From: JAAFHB01 sp037128295
Lineage (GTDB): Bacteria; Bacteroidota; Bacteroidia; Bacteroidales; Prolixibacteraceae
Reading direction: 5' to 3'
Assembly (NCBI GenBank): GCA_037128295.1
Contig: JBAXWR010000005.1
Span: 1-64,000 of the forward strand
DNA length: 64,000 nucleotides
Position 1 is the first letter of the stretch, and the number at the start of each line of letters is the position of its first letter. Position numbers and translations under genes: made by a program. This document shows, piece after piece, positions 16,769 through 25,909 of the stretch. The notes under the pieces were generated by a model that made no database searches, was not told where the DNA came from, and saw only the letters and a list, made by a program, of their open reading frames with translations.

Positions 16769-19162
16769 TTATTTCTCATTTTGATCTGGATCAATTCTAT
16801 CATTTTGATCCAGGTCTTCATCATCATAAATTTCAATAATTGGCTCCGTAAATGCTTTGCTTGTCAATCGTTTATCGAGGGTAAGCAAAAGTGACGGCAA
16901 TACCATAATATTGAAAAACATAGCGATAAGTAAAGTTGTAGATATCAAAACCCCCAAAGCTTGTGTCCCTCCAAAACCTGATATAATAAAAACACTGAAG
17001 CCAAGGACCAAAACGATACTTGTATAGATCATGCTAAACCCGGCTTCGTTTAAAGCATTGATAGCTGATGTTTTTATAGCCCCTTTTGTAACTTTAAGCT
17101 CATGCCTGTAGCGTGAGAGGTATTGAATAGCATTATCAACCGAAATACCCAAAGCGATGCTGAAAACTATTATCGTAGAGGGTTTTATCGGAATACCTGC
17201 AAAACCCATGATTGCCGCCGTAATCAGCAAAGGTATAATATTAGGGATCATAGAAACCAAAATCATCCTAACCGAGGAGAAAAGCAATGCCATTAGCAAC
17301 GATATCAGGACTATAGCGATCAGGACGCTTTCAAATAAGTTGCGAATCAGAAAGTTGGTTCCCCGAGCAAATACAACACTGTTACCTGTGACATTGACAA
17401 TATATTTAGACGGATTAAAAATGCTATCAATTTGCGGATGGATCTTGGCCATCAATGAATCCATGTGTCGTGTACTAATATCAGCCATTTGGAAACTCAC
17501 CCGTGTGTACCTCTTTGTGCTGTCGAGATAGGAAAAAAGAAGGTTATTGTTTTTTCCTTTTTGATTTTTCGGAAGATACCCCATAATAAAACCCTTCTCC
17601 ACATTGCTTGGCATAGAGTACATGGATGAATCGCCCCCAAAATAAGCCTGCTTTGAAAATTTAAAAAGTTCGGCAATTGAGAGTGGTTTGGAAAATTCAG
17701 GATAAGAGTTGACCATCTTTTGAAGTTCGTTTATCTTATCCAGGGTAGCACCCACAAATACCCCATTTTTCTTTTTTGTGTCAATGGAGATTTCAAAAGG
17801 CATTACTCCCCCAAAGTTATTTTCAAAGAACTTAAGATCAATATAGATAGGATCATCATTTCTAAAATCATCAACAACTTTTCCTGATGTTTTCATCATA
17901 CTGATACCCCAAAAACCAATCACTAAAAGTATAACAGCTATACCGTAAATAATGTTTCTTCGATTACTGATCAAATAGATTATTTTGCTGATGATCCCTC
18001 CAAAGAAATTACTTTCAAGATGTTTCAGGTGTTTCTCAGTTGGCGGATCGATAAAACTGAAAATAATAGGCAGCAGAGTGATACAAAGTACATATTCGAG
18101 CATGATATTAAGGGCAGTGATAATTCCGAATTCCCTAAGCATCTGATTGGGTATCACAATAAAAGCGGCAAAACCTAGAGCCGTTGCAGCATTAGTCATT
18201 AATGAAGCAAATCCGATGCGCTGCACTACCCTGATCAATGCCCTTATTTTATTGCCGTGGATCCGATATTCCCAATGGTATTTATTTAGGACATAAATGC
18301 AATTCTCTATTGCGATGATGACAATCAATGACGGAATTACCCCTGTGAGGATCGTAATTTTAAAATTAAATAAAACCGTAGTTCCCAAAACCCAGATAAT
18401 GCTTATGGCAACAATCAGGAGCGAACTTAGAACCACTTTCATCGATTTGAAAAACATGAACATGATTGTGGCGGCTATTCCAATACTCATCAAGATGAAA
18501 AGGAACAGTTCATGTTTGACTTTTTGCATCGTGATGGTCCGGATATAGGGCATTCCCGAATAGTGTATCTCCACTTTATTCTGAATCCGGTAACTGTCGG
18601 CGGCTTTAACAATACTGGCTACCAATGCAATCCTACTCCTGTCGTTCAATTTCTTTTTATCCAGGGTGATGGCCATCAATGAGGCCTTCGTTTTTGGATT
18701 ATAAAGCATCCCTTCGTAAAACTTAAGCCCAAGTATTGTATTTTTCAGGCTGTCAACCTCCGATTGTGTTTTAGGGCGCCGAATGACAAGCGGGGCGTAG
18801 TCGAATTGATGGATTACTTCGTTTTTGACAAGATTGATCCCCCGGGTCATACTGATTACATCCTGAACCCCATCAATGGAACGAATGGAATTACCTAAGT
18901 CGTACCATGCAACAAACTGGTCGTACCTGAAAATATCGGGGTTTTTAATCCCGACCATCAATACATTGCCATCTTCACCGTATTGTTGCTTAAAAGAGCG
19001 GTATTCAATCATTACACTATCCTTTTCTGACAAAAGGGACGAATTATCATACGATAATTTGACACTTTGGGCTTCAAAAGCCATATAAGCAGTGATAACA
19101 GAAATTAGGACAATAATTAAAATCCTGTTCCTCAGGATAATGCGCGATATCTTTATAAACAT
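16769..19162 (-). CDS. MMPL/RND family transporter
   Basis: A 797-residue inner-membrane protein with the RND half-repeat layout: TM1 (about 12-30), a periplasmic loop (about 31-215), five TMs (about 215-385), TM7 (about 403), a second periplasmic loop (about 430-610) and a final TM bundle (about 620-765). MMPL-like signatures include IVVFSIALGISVDNAIQYLSRYR (cited in part as SVDNAIQYLSR) and ILISTTLLIAM. Such proteins export lipids, hopanoids or other hydrophobic molecules using proton force. The acidic tail (EIYDDEDLDQNDRIDPD) is cytoplasmic. It is transcribed alone from a canonical promoter and is divergent from trkH. Confidence 0.9.
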   Translation of the reverse strand: MFIKISRIILRNRILIIVLISVITAYMAFEAQSVKLSYDNSSLLSEKDSVMIEYRSFKQQYGEDGNVLMVGIKNPDIFRYDQFVAWYDLGNSIRSIDGVQDVISMTRGINLVKNEVIHQFDYAPLVIRRPKTQSEVDSLKNTILGLKFYEGMLYNPKTKASLMAITLDKKKLNDRSRIALVASIVKAADSYRIQNKVEIHYSGMPYIRTITMQKVKHELFLFILMSIGIAATIMFMFFKSMKVVLSSLLIVAISIIWVLGTTVLFNFKITILTGVIPSLIVIIAIENCIYVLNKYHWEYRIHGNKIRALIRVVQRIGFASLMTNAATALGFAAFIVIPNQMLREFGIITALNIMLEYVLCITLLPIIFSFIDPPTEKHLKHLESNFFGGIISKIIYLISNRRNIIYGIAVILLVIGFWGISMMKTSGKVVDDFRNDDPIYIDLKFFENNFGGVMPFEISIDTKKKNGVFVGATLDKINELQKMVNSYPEFSKPLSIAELFKFSKQAYFGGDSSMYSMPSNVEKGFIMGYLPKNQKGKNNNLLFSYLDSTKRYTRVSFQMADISTRHMDSLMAKIHPQIDSIFNPSKYIVNVTGNSVVFARGTNFLIRNLFESVLIAIVLISLLMALLFSSVRMILVSMIPNIIPLLITAAIMGFAGIPIKPSTIIVFSIALGISVDNAIQYLSRYRHELKVTKGAIKTSAINALNEAGFSMIYTSIVLVLGFSVFIISGFGGTQALGVLISTTLLIAMFFNIMVLPSLLLTLDKRLTSKAFTEPIIEIYDDEDLDQNDRIDPDQNEK

Positions 19163-19214
19163 GCTATTGCAGATAAGAACTTGTTGCTTCCGTTTTCTTA
19201 ATATGAATCCTGTG

Positions 19215-19245
19215 CAAAATTAGTACAATATAAAAACTCTACAAA
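19215..19245 (-). promoter_or_regulatory. Canonical Bacteroidota promoter for the MMPL transporter
   Basis: On the minus strand, -33 TTTG (19242-19245) and -7 TAATTTTG (19215-19222) are separated by 19 nt, matching the consensus exactly. Confidence 0.75.
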
Positions 19246-19403
19246 CGTGCCTGAATTAAAACACCTTATATTATTTTCCTGCAAACCGATAGATCCTATT
19301 GGGTATCAAAAGGAAAATTCATCAATTTGAATTTCAGACCCTATTTTCTTATTTTGGTTTAATCAAAATAATATTTCAATGCACAGACTTAACTTTTAGA
19401 TGT

Positions 19404-19411
19404 TAAATTTG
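19404..19411 (+). promoter_or_regulatory. -7 element for trkH-trkA
   Basis: TAAATTTG fits TAnnTTTG, 20 nt before the trkH ATG; the -33 box is not clear. Confidence 0.45.
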
Positions 19412-19430
19412 TCACTTATAAAAATAGGTT

Positions 19431-21248
19431 ATGAACTTTTCCAAATTAATAAACAACTACTGTAAACTTGGTGCAAGGTACGAGTACCTCCACCGACTAG
19501 TAAATAGTTTGTTGTTCATTATAATAACATCTCTTTTTATTATTGCCATTGATGATATTGGGTTTATCACAAACCAAGTATCCAATGCACTATTAAACAG
19601 ACCATTTGTCCACTTTTTCTTCCTTATCGTCGGGATTTTGTATCTGATCCGTTCCGTCCTTTTTACGGATCATTTGTTGAACAGAAAAGTTTTCCTCACT
19701 AACTTTATTCTTGGTGTTTTACTTGTACTTTCATTTTTCTTCAGGTTTTTGATCGATTTTGACGAAAACGGCCACAGTTTTTTTCACGGATTTTCTGGAT
19801 TTCAGGTATTGGCCGTAATCCTTTTTATTTTGGAATTATCACGGTTAAAGCTTGATCTGTTGGCTAAACTTCTGAATCCTGCACAACTTTTTTTGATTAG
19901 TTTTGGAATGATTATTTTCATGGGGGGGTTGCTGTTAATGATGCCCCTCTCCACAACCTCTCCAATATCATTTATTGATGCGATTTTTACTTCTACAAGT
20001 GCAGTTTGCGTTACGGGTCTTACAGTTGTGGATACTGCCACAAGATTTACCGATCTTGGAAAGTTGATCGTACTTTCACTTATTCAAATTGGAGGTATAG
20101 GTGTAATGACAATTACAAGTTTTTTCGGAATATTTTTTAAGGAGACTTCCTCTTTTCGGGAGCAATTACTTATTCGTGATTATCTCAGCGAGGACAGTAT
20201 TAATGGCGTTTTAAAAACTTTGATGAAAGTTGTGCTGATCACTTTTCTTATCGAATTTGTTGGAGCTGTTTTTATTTATTTATCACTGCAATCACATGGT
20301 ACAGGACTGGGTTCAGCAACAGATGAGATAAAATTCGCGATATTTCATTCTATATCTGCCTTTTGCAATGCTGGCTTTTCTAATTTGACAGATAATCTTT
20401 ACGATATCAGGATAAGGGAAAACTATAGCCTTCATTATTCTGTAGCCAATCTTATTGTATTGGGAGGTCTGGGATTTCCTGTCTTGCTGAATGTTTATAG
20501 TTATTTAAGAGCCCAGGCTGTGTGGCTTTTGGAATATATCAAATACAGAAAACCCTATGTTCACAGGGTTGGAATGATCTCTTTTAATACAAAGATGGTG
20601 ATTACTTCAACTTTTATCCTTCTGGTTTTCGGGACATTATCCTTTTTTCTGCTTGAATCTGATTTTACCCAAAAAGGTTTGGGTTTTAACGGAAAACTGG
20701 CAGTTTCCTATTTTCAAAGTGTAACCCCAAGAACAGCAGGATTTAACAATGTGAATATGATGGATTTGGCAAAACCCTCTATCCTTATCATGATTTTCCT
20801 GATGTGGGTAGGTGCCTCACCAGTCTCTACTGGTGGCGGTGTCAAAACAAGCACTTTTGCTATTGCACTGTTGAACATGATCAGGATTATCAAAGGGAAG
20901 AACCATATTGAGATCCATCGGTACGAGATTCACGAATACTCTGTAAATAAGGCATTTGCAATAATAATCCTCTCCATTTTCATTATTTGTGTCGGTACAT
21001 TTGGTATTTTTCTTATTGATGGGCATCAGGGACTTCTACGGATTGTCTTTGAATGTTTTTCTGCCTTTGGAACAGTGGGGCTTTCACTTAACCTTACCCC
21101 TTTTCTATCAGACTACTCAAAATTAATCCTTGTGATACTTATGTACCTAGGTAGAATGGGATGTATAACCTTGCTGTTGTCCCTTTCACGAACATCGGCA
21201 GCACAATCTTTATATAGATTTCCTAAAGAAAATATTATTATTACTTAA
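19431..21248 (+). CDS. TrkH/KtrB family potassium uptake protein
   Basis: A 605-residue K+ channel-like transporter of the inner membrane. Four selectivity-filter pore loops are visible: AVCVTGLTVVD (about 190), AFCNAGFSN (about 312), TPRTAGFNNV (about 432) and SAFGTVGLSL (about 545). The first 150 residues add extra transmembrane helices, making it longer than KtrB. Na+- or H+-coupled K+ uptake for turgor and pH control is the known role. The gene is followed 31 nt later by its TrkA/KtrA regulatory subunit, forming a complete uptake system. Confidence 0.94.
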   Translation: MNFSKLINNYCKLGARYEYLHRLVNSLLFIIITSLFIIAIDDIGFITNQVSNALLNRPFVHFFFLIVGILYLIRSVLFTDHLLNRKVFLTNFILGVLLVLSFFFRFLIDFDENGHSFFHGFSGFQVLAVILFILELSRLKLDLLAKLLNPAQLFLISFGMIIFMGGLLLMMPLSTTSPISFIDAIFTSTSAVCVTGLTVVDTATRFTDLGKLIVLSLIQIGGIGVMTITSFFGIFFKETSSFREQLLIRDYLSEDSINGVLKTLMKVVLITFLIEFVGAVFIYLSLQSHGTGLGSATDEIKFAIFHSISAFCNAGFSNLTDNLYDIRIRENYSLHYSVANLIVLGGLGFPVLLNVYSYLRAQAVWLLEYIKYRKPYVHRVGMISFNTKMVITSTFILLVFGTLSFFLLESDFTQKGLGFNGKLAVSYFQSVTPRTAGFNNVNMMDLAKPSILIMIFLMWVGASPVSTGGGVKTSTFAIALLNMIRIIKGKNHIEIHRYEIHEYSVNKAFAIIILSIFIICVGTFGIFLIDGHQGLLRIVFECFSAFGTVGLSLNLTPFLSDYSKLILVILMYLGRMGCITLLLSLSRTSAAQSLYRFPKENIIIT

Positions 21249-21279
21249 AGCCTTCAATTAAAATATAAAAATTTTACCT

Positions 21280-21948
21280 ATGAACATAGTCGCTATTGGT
21301 CTTGGAAATTTTGGTGCATCGCTCGCAAAGATCCTAACTTCACTGGGACACGATGTACTCGGCGTTGACCGTAACCTTGAGAAGGTGGAGTTCTTTAAAG
21401 ACACAATTGCCAATACGATCGCATTGGATGCCAGTGACCCACACGCTCTAAGACTTTTACCAATCAAAGAAGCCGATGTTTTTGTCGTTTGCATTGGTGA
21501 TGATTTTGGTGTTTCGGTGATGATTGCTGCGCTGCTCAAAAAAATGGGAGTGAAAAAAGTAATTTGCCGCGAAAGTTCCTCCATCCACCTAACCGTACTT
21601 AATGCGATTGGGATTAAACATACGATTAATCCGGAATACGAAGCGGCCCGTGTCCTCGCACAGAAGCTTCCACTTGATGGGATACTTAACCTTTTCAGCA
21701 TTTCGGAAAGCCTTAAGATTATCGATTTACCGGTTCCAAAATCGCTGATTGGAAATAAATTCTCGCCAACTACCTTCAAGAAGGATACTCATCTGAAAAT
21801 TATAGCTTTCAAGAGAGACAAGCATATCCTTTATACTTCATCTCAACTTAAAGAGGACCAGGACATTGCTGATCTTGAATACCGTAACGATGATATCCTT
21901 GTATTGGTGGGAGAATTAAAGGATATCAGGAAATTCCTGCACGAATAA
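21280..21948 (+). CDS. TrkA/KtrA family potassium uptake regulator
   Basis: A 222-residue cytoplasmic gating subunit. The N-terminal RCK (TrkA-N) Rossmann domain has the nucleotide motif IGLGNFGASLAKIL at residues 4-17, then VLGVDRNLEKVE with the acidic end of beta-2. The C-terminal TrkA_C domain begins near IIDLPVPKSLIGNKF (about 147) and ends at about 220. It forms an octameric ring that binds ATP/ADP or NAD(H) and opens the TrkH pore. It is in an operon with trkH (31-nt gap). Size fits KtrA (one RCK) and not the two-RCK enterobacterial TrkA. Confidence 0.94.
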   Translation: MNIVAIGLGNFGASLAKILTSLGHDVLGVDRNLEKVEFFKDTIANTIALDASDPHALRLLPIKEADVFVVCIGDDFGVSVMIAALLKKMGVKKVICRESSSIHLTVLNAIGIKHTINPEYEAARVLAQKLPLDGILNLFSISESLKIIDLPVPKSLIGNKFSPTTFKKDTHLKIIAFKRDKHILYTSSQLKEDQDIADLEYRNDDILVLVGELKDIRKFLHE

Positions 21949-22107
21949 GCGGGTTCTGGTAACTAGCGACTGGCGGCTGGCTTGAAATTCTACAATATTT
22001 TAACACCTACTATGTATTGTTTCGAAGCCATATCTCGTTTCCGTTTCCCTGTTTCCGTTTTTCCTTTTTCTATTTCATTCATTCTTTCAATTTTTCAATT
22101 TCACATC

Positions 22108-22857
22108 TTATTGTTCTACAAATAGATATGTTATTGTTCCCTTTTGTCTCTCGGGAGCTGACGGATCTTCGTTGAACCAAGTTTTCTCAGCAGCTTGTTT
22201 AGCATAGGCCAAAATATTTAGATCTGTGATTTTGGGATTTTGACGTGGATTGGCACTCAATACATGGCCATCGCGGCCAACCACGATATCAACGATCACC
22301 TCTCCCCCACCCTCGGCCAGATAGACCGGGATTGGAAGCCTTGCGTGAAAACGGTTTTCCAAAAAATAATGGATATTTGATTTCCCCTTAAAATTCGATT
22401 GCTTTACCTCTTCTCGGGTTTTCCCTTCTGTATTATCGACAGGCATAGGAATATCCCCGATTTTAGGGATCTCCTGTGACAAAGTTTTGTTTACATCGCT
22501 TACCAATTTTTTGGCCGCAGCAATCTCAGAATTGTAATCGTTGTCAAAAAATGGGTCATTTGATCGAGACTTTGTGGTTGCCGCATCATTGACAGCCCGG
22601 TTTGAGGACAATTGTCCTTTGGTTGCATTCGATTGCATTGGCTGCGATGAGGTGGTTGATTGCCGTGCTTTTTCCATCTCTGGCTCAGGAAGTTTTATTT
22701 CGGGAGTTGCAAGATCAACAATAATTTTCTCTTCAAGCGACTGCTTCCCAATTTCCAAATTAGAGGTAATCAACACAAGCAATACAACAATATGAAAAAT
22801 CAAGATGGCAATCACCCCATAAATGTTCTGTTTGTATATTTCATTGACCTTTCCCAT
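22108..22857 (-). CDS. TonB-like energy transducer family protein
   Basis: A 249-residue protein with a short cytoplasmic start, one transmembrane helix (about 13-33, GVIAILIFHIVVLLVLI), a low-complexity Ser/Thr/Asn/Pro linker (about 40-110) and a C-terminal domain (about 165-249) resembling TonB C-termini: GEVIVDIVVGRDGHVLSAN and QAAEKTWFNEDP. It would link the proton-motive force to outer-membrane receptors, given an ExbBD partner, which is not in the window. The linker lacks the long Pro-rich stretch of classical TonB. TATTTTTG at 22868-22875 (minus strand) lies just before the start, hinting at a near-leaderless promoter, but it may also be co-transcribed with the DMT gene 24 nt upstream. 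Confidence 0.75.
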   Translation of the reverse strand: MGKVNEIYKQNIYGVIAILIFHIVVLLVLITSNLEIGKQSLEEKIIVDLATPEIKLPEPEMEKARQSTTSSQPMQSNATKGQLSSNRAVNDAATTKSRSNDPFFDNDYNSEIAAAKKLVSDVNKTLSQEIPKIGDIPMPVDNTEGKTREEVKQSNFKGKSNIHYFLENRFHARLPIPVYLAEGGGEVIVDIVVGRDGHVLSANPRQNPKITDLNILAYAKQAAEKTWFNEDPSAPERQKGTITYLFVEQ

Positions 22858-22881
22858 TTGCTGCGGGCAAAAATAAACATT

Positions 22882-23769
22882 TTAAAGGTCTTTAAAAAGT
22901 ATAATAACAACGGATCCAACGATCATTATCGCAGTGCCAATCAACTTTTTACGGATATCCGACTCCTTAAAAAGCCGGTGTCCGAGCAGTACACTGACAA
23001 TTGTTGAGAGTTGGAACAGTGATAATGCGTATCCTACAGGCATATGGTCAAAAGTATAATTAGTTGTCAATTGCATTATTCCAACACAAATCACCAAAAA
23101 GGCATATTTATTTAAACAAGGTCTGTTAACTTTTGTAAATTCCTCTCGCAAATTAAGCCTATAAATAAAAAGCATGAAAAAAGAAAAAAATGCCCCAAAA
23201 CAACACCAGCTCACAAAGGCCATTAAAGCCGAAGAACTCAAGATAACTTTCTTAATAAATACGGCTTCAATGGCTGTCAGGATCATCGCTGAAATCCGGA
23301 ACTGTATCTCCTTTTTCCTTAATAGAGCCCACGAAAACCTCTCTGGTGTTGTATCCAGTACAAAATAGCTTCCAAAAATAATCAGTAAAATCCCAAGTAC
23401 GCCAACTATATTTGGAATTTCCCCGAGAAGAAAGATTGCCATAATGACCCCTACCACCGATTTATAGGAATTAATAGGGCCAAGCACAGAAAGATCCCCT
23501 TTATGCAACGCCTTCACGAGAAAACCATTTCCAAGGGCACCTGCGATTCCGCCAAGGACGGAATAAAACCAAAATTGAGCAGGCAAATCTTGCCAACCGA
23601 TACCAAAGGTAACGAAAATGCAAAAGAACGATAAAAATAGATAGGTCAGAAAATTGACCAGTAAGGGGTGATTGCCTTTTGAGGTAAGCTGTTTTTGAAA
23701 AACATTCCCAAATGGATTTGAAATGATTCTTAATAAAACGGCGTTGATGGTCAAAAAAGACTCAAACAT
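22882..23769 (-). CDS. DMT superfamily transporter (EamA-like)
   Basis: A 295-residue inner-membrane protein with about ten hydrophobic helices in two five-helix repeats. Motifs such as ALGNGFLVKALHKGDLSVLGPINSYKSVVGVI (shown in part, GPINSYKSVVGV, about 98-109) and the second-half PVGYALSLFQLSTIVSVLLGHRLFKE (part: LSTIVSVLLGHRLF) are typical of EamA transporters, which move metabolites or drugs. Its start lies 7 nt from the PL8 lyase stop, suggesting a role in the same operon, for example moving a degradation product, but this is inference. Confidence 0.88.
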   Translation of the reverse strand: MFESFLTINAVLLRIISNPFGNVFQKQLTSKGNHPLLVNFLTYLFLSFFCIFVTFGIGWQDLPAQFWFYSVLGGIAGALGNGFLVKALHKGDLSVLGPINSYKSVVGVIMAIFLLGEIPNIVGVLGILLIIFGSYFVLDTTPERFSWALLRKKEIQFRISAMILTAIEAVFIKKVILSSSALMAFVSWCCFGAFFSFFMLFIYRLNLREEFTKVNRPCLNKYAFLVICVGIMQLTTNYTFDHMPVGYALSLFQLSTIVSVLLGHRLFKESDIRKKLIGTAIMIVGSVVIILFKDL

Positions 23770-23776
23770 GATCCAA

Positions 23777-25876
23777 TTATTTTATATACACCGATTTCCC
23801 TGCCTCACCGCCTTGTGGCAAACGGACCAGAATCGTTGTGAGATTTTTCCCAGGATCAAAACTTATTTCACCCCCAGTTTTAATAGCTGATTTTCCCGTC
23901 AACGTAAGTTTGATTTCTGATTGTAACTGAGTGGGATCCGAAATGCAAATGGTCTCTTTACCTGAATGGGAATCCAATAATACAATGCATGGTTTGTCTG
24001 CGGAAATTGTGCGTACAGGTGAAACCTGGCACAAACCACTTTTAAAAAAAACAATTCCGGTAAGATTTTTATCGTTAGCGGTAACAGCCTGAACGGCTTT
24101 GGTATTGGTTGTAATTTTGAGTTCACCACCTCTTTTATCAATGTTACCAGCAGAAGCTTTTGGGAATACGAAATAGGCATAGGTGGCATCTTTTGGTTTG
24201 TTCCCATGATCGAACCATAACTGAAAAATATTAGTATTGAGCACTTTGTCAGACATCGGTTCAACAACACGACTCCAGGCTCCCGTTCTCTCACGATTTT
24301 CAAGTTTTATTGCGGCACTTCCGGGAAAGTAATACCCCCATTTATCGTGAATTATCCAATCGACATTTTCCAGATCGTGTGATCCACTTTTTTGAACCGA
24401 CTTTCTCCCTTTTTGGGCTACCAAAACCTCACCCTTTAATAAACTCTGGTTAACAGAAGTTGTGACCACCTTATCCTGATCGGTGTTAATTCCGGAACCC
24501 AGGCAAACAAACGCATCATCGAAATAAAACCACGATTTGAAAGCACTGACCCCTTCACGAGTATATTGCATTGCTGCCACCCCATTCTTGCCATCGCTCA
24601 CCCCTCCCACAAAATCCGTTTTCAACTTGTAACCAGAAGCCGTCAATACCGGTAATACCCTGTCATCCTGATAAGTGGTGATCCCGGGTATTTTTTTCCA
24701 ATCCCAAAACGGGAAAATATCAAGGTATTCGTCGCCCGACTGATAGAAAAAAGTGGCACCATCACCCATATAATAGCCTTGTATATTTTCACTGTTGCAC
24801 GATTCGGCTCCAGCCACCCGGTTCGATGCCATCTTTACCGAAGTGTAAAAATCCTTTCGGCGATGGATTGTCATGTCTGACCTGTTGAAATGGATATTCC
24901 CTTCAAAATCTTCCATTGCTGACTGGTAATGCGTTTTAAATTCCTGATCTCCCACCGCAAATGTCTGATAAATACTGGAAAGTGAACGGGCTTTGCCTAC
25001 CTGAGCGTTGGGAAACAATTGTCTCCCACATGCACTTATGTCAAATTTGTTTTTATAGGTCACCCATTTGAGCCCTTCCAACAGGTAATTGCGCAATATT
25101 GCCAATTTCTCAGTCGCAAATGCATAAGGTGTACCCCCAAAAACAATCGCAAGTTCAGTCATATCTCCAGCATAAGCCAACCCATAATTTCCAAACTGTT
25201 GCTGTGGCCCATGCTGATGGAACGAAAAATCTGGCTGGATACCTTCATTTGTAGTAATAATAATCTCTTCTGTAATGGATTGAACGGCCAATTCAATTTG
25301 CTTCGAATCATTTGTCAGAAGGCTGCGATAAATCACATTTTCTGCCAGCCACACTTTGTTTTGTCCTGTTCTGCTAATTTTGGACCTGTCCATGATTTTT
25401 AGCCCATCGGCTATCTCCCTCTCAGAAAGGTCATCTTTAAGCAATACAAGTATTTGGCCCAATACCTTGGGAACACCTATTTCAGGATACCACCAGTTTG
25501 GATTGATAAAATCGTTTTTTAACCAATAATCCAATACACTGAAAAGGGGCATTTTTAGTTTAGGACTTTGAAAATAGGTACTTTGTGGCGATTTCCATGA
25601 GATGGACATTGAGAATAACCTACTCAGGTGCTCGCTCAATTTCCATCCACCACGAGTCCGGTCACTGTAATCAATATCCGAGAAACTTCCATCAGGTCGC
25701 AAAAGGGCCAGGATTTTACCTATTTGTTCTTCGGTTGGCAGATTTTTTAGAATATTGGATTTGAAGTTTTTACGCAATAGTTCAATTCCTGAATCGGGCT
25801 GAAATGGAATGGCAGCACCCAATCTTCCAAGATTTATGAGACTGCAAAGGATGAAAAGGGTAAGTAGTTTCTTCAT
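23777..25876 (-). CDS. Polysaccharide lyase family 8 protein
   Basis: A 699-residue secreted lyase with a signal peptide (cleavage near LGAA). The alpha/alpha toroid carries the family-8 residues: N173 (in TGQN), H222 and Y231 (in HQHGPQQQFGNY) and R285 (in CGRQ). Spacing closely matches Pedobacter chondroitinase AC (N175, H225, Y234, R288). A beta-sandwich C-terminal half follows (about 380-699). PL8 members eliminate uronic-acid polymers such as chondroitin, hyaluronan or xanthan; which one is not decidable here. It sits between an SGNH hydrolase (33 nt upstream) and a DMT transporter (7 nt downstream), so a glycan-degradation operon is likely. Confidence 0.93.
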   Translation of the reverse strand: MKKLLTLFILCSLINLGRLGAAIPFQPDSGIELLRKNFKSNILKNLPTEEQIGKILALLRPDGSFSDIDYSDRTRGGWKLSEHLSRLFSMSISWKSPQSTYFQSPKLKMPLFSVLDYWLKNDFINPNWWYPEIGVPKVLGQILVLLKDDLSEREIADGLKIMDRSKISRTGQNKVWLAENVIYRSLLTNDSKQIELAVQSITEEIIITTNEGIQPDFSFHQHGPQQQFGNYGLAYAGDMTELAIVFGGTPYAFATEKLAILRNYLLEGLKWVTYKNKFDISACGRQLFPNAQVGKARSLSSIYQTFAVGDQEFKTHYQSAMEDFEGNIHFNRSDMTIHRRKDFYTSVKMASNRVAGAESCNSENIQGYYMGDGATFFYQSGDEYLDIFPFWDWKKIPGITTYQDDRVLPVLTASGYKLKTDFVGGVSDGKNGVAAMQYTREGVSAFKSWFYFDDAFVCLGSGINTDQDKVVTTSVNQSLLKGEVLVAQKGRKSVQKSGSHDLENVDWIIHDKWGYYFPGSAAIKLENRERTGAWSRVVEPMSDKVLNTNIFQLWFDHGNKPKDATYAYFVFPKASAGNIDKRGGELKITTNTKAVQAVTANDKNLTGIVFFKSGLCQVSPVRTISADKPCIVLLDSHSGKETICISDPTQLQSEIKLTLTGKSAIKTGGEISFDPGKNLTTILVRLPQGGEAGKSVYIK

Positions 25877-25909
25877 GGCTTGAAAGATTATTTAAATTTA
25901 AACAGCTTC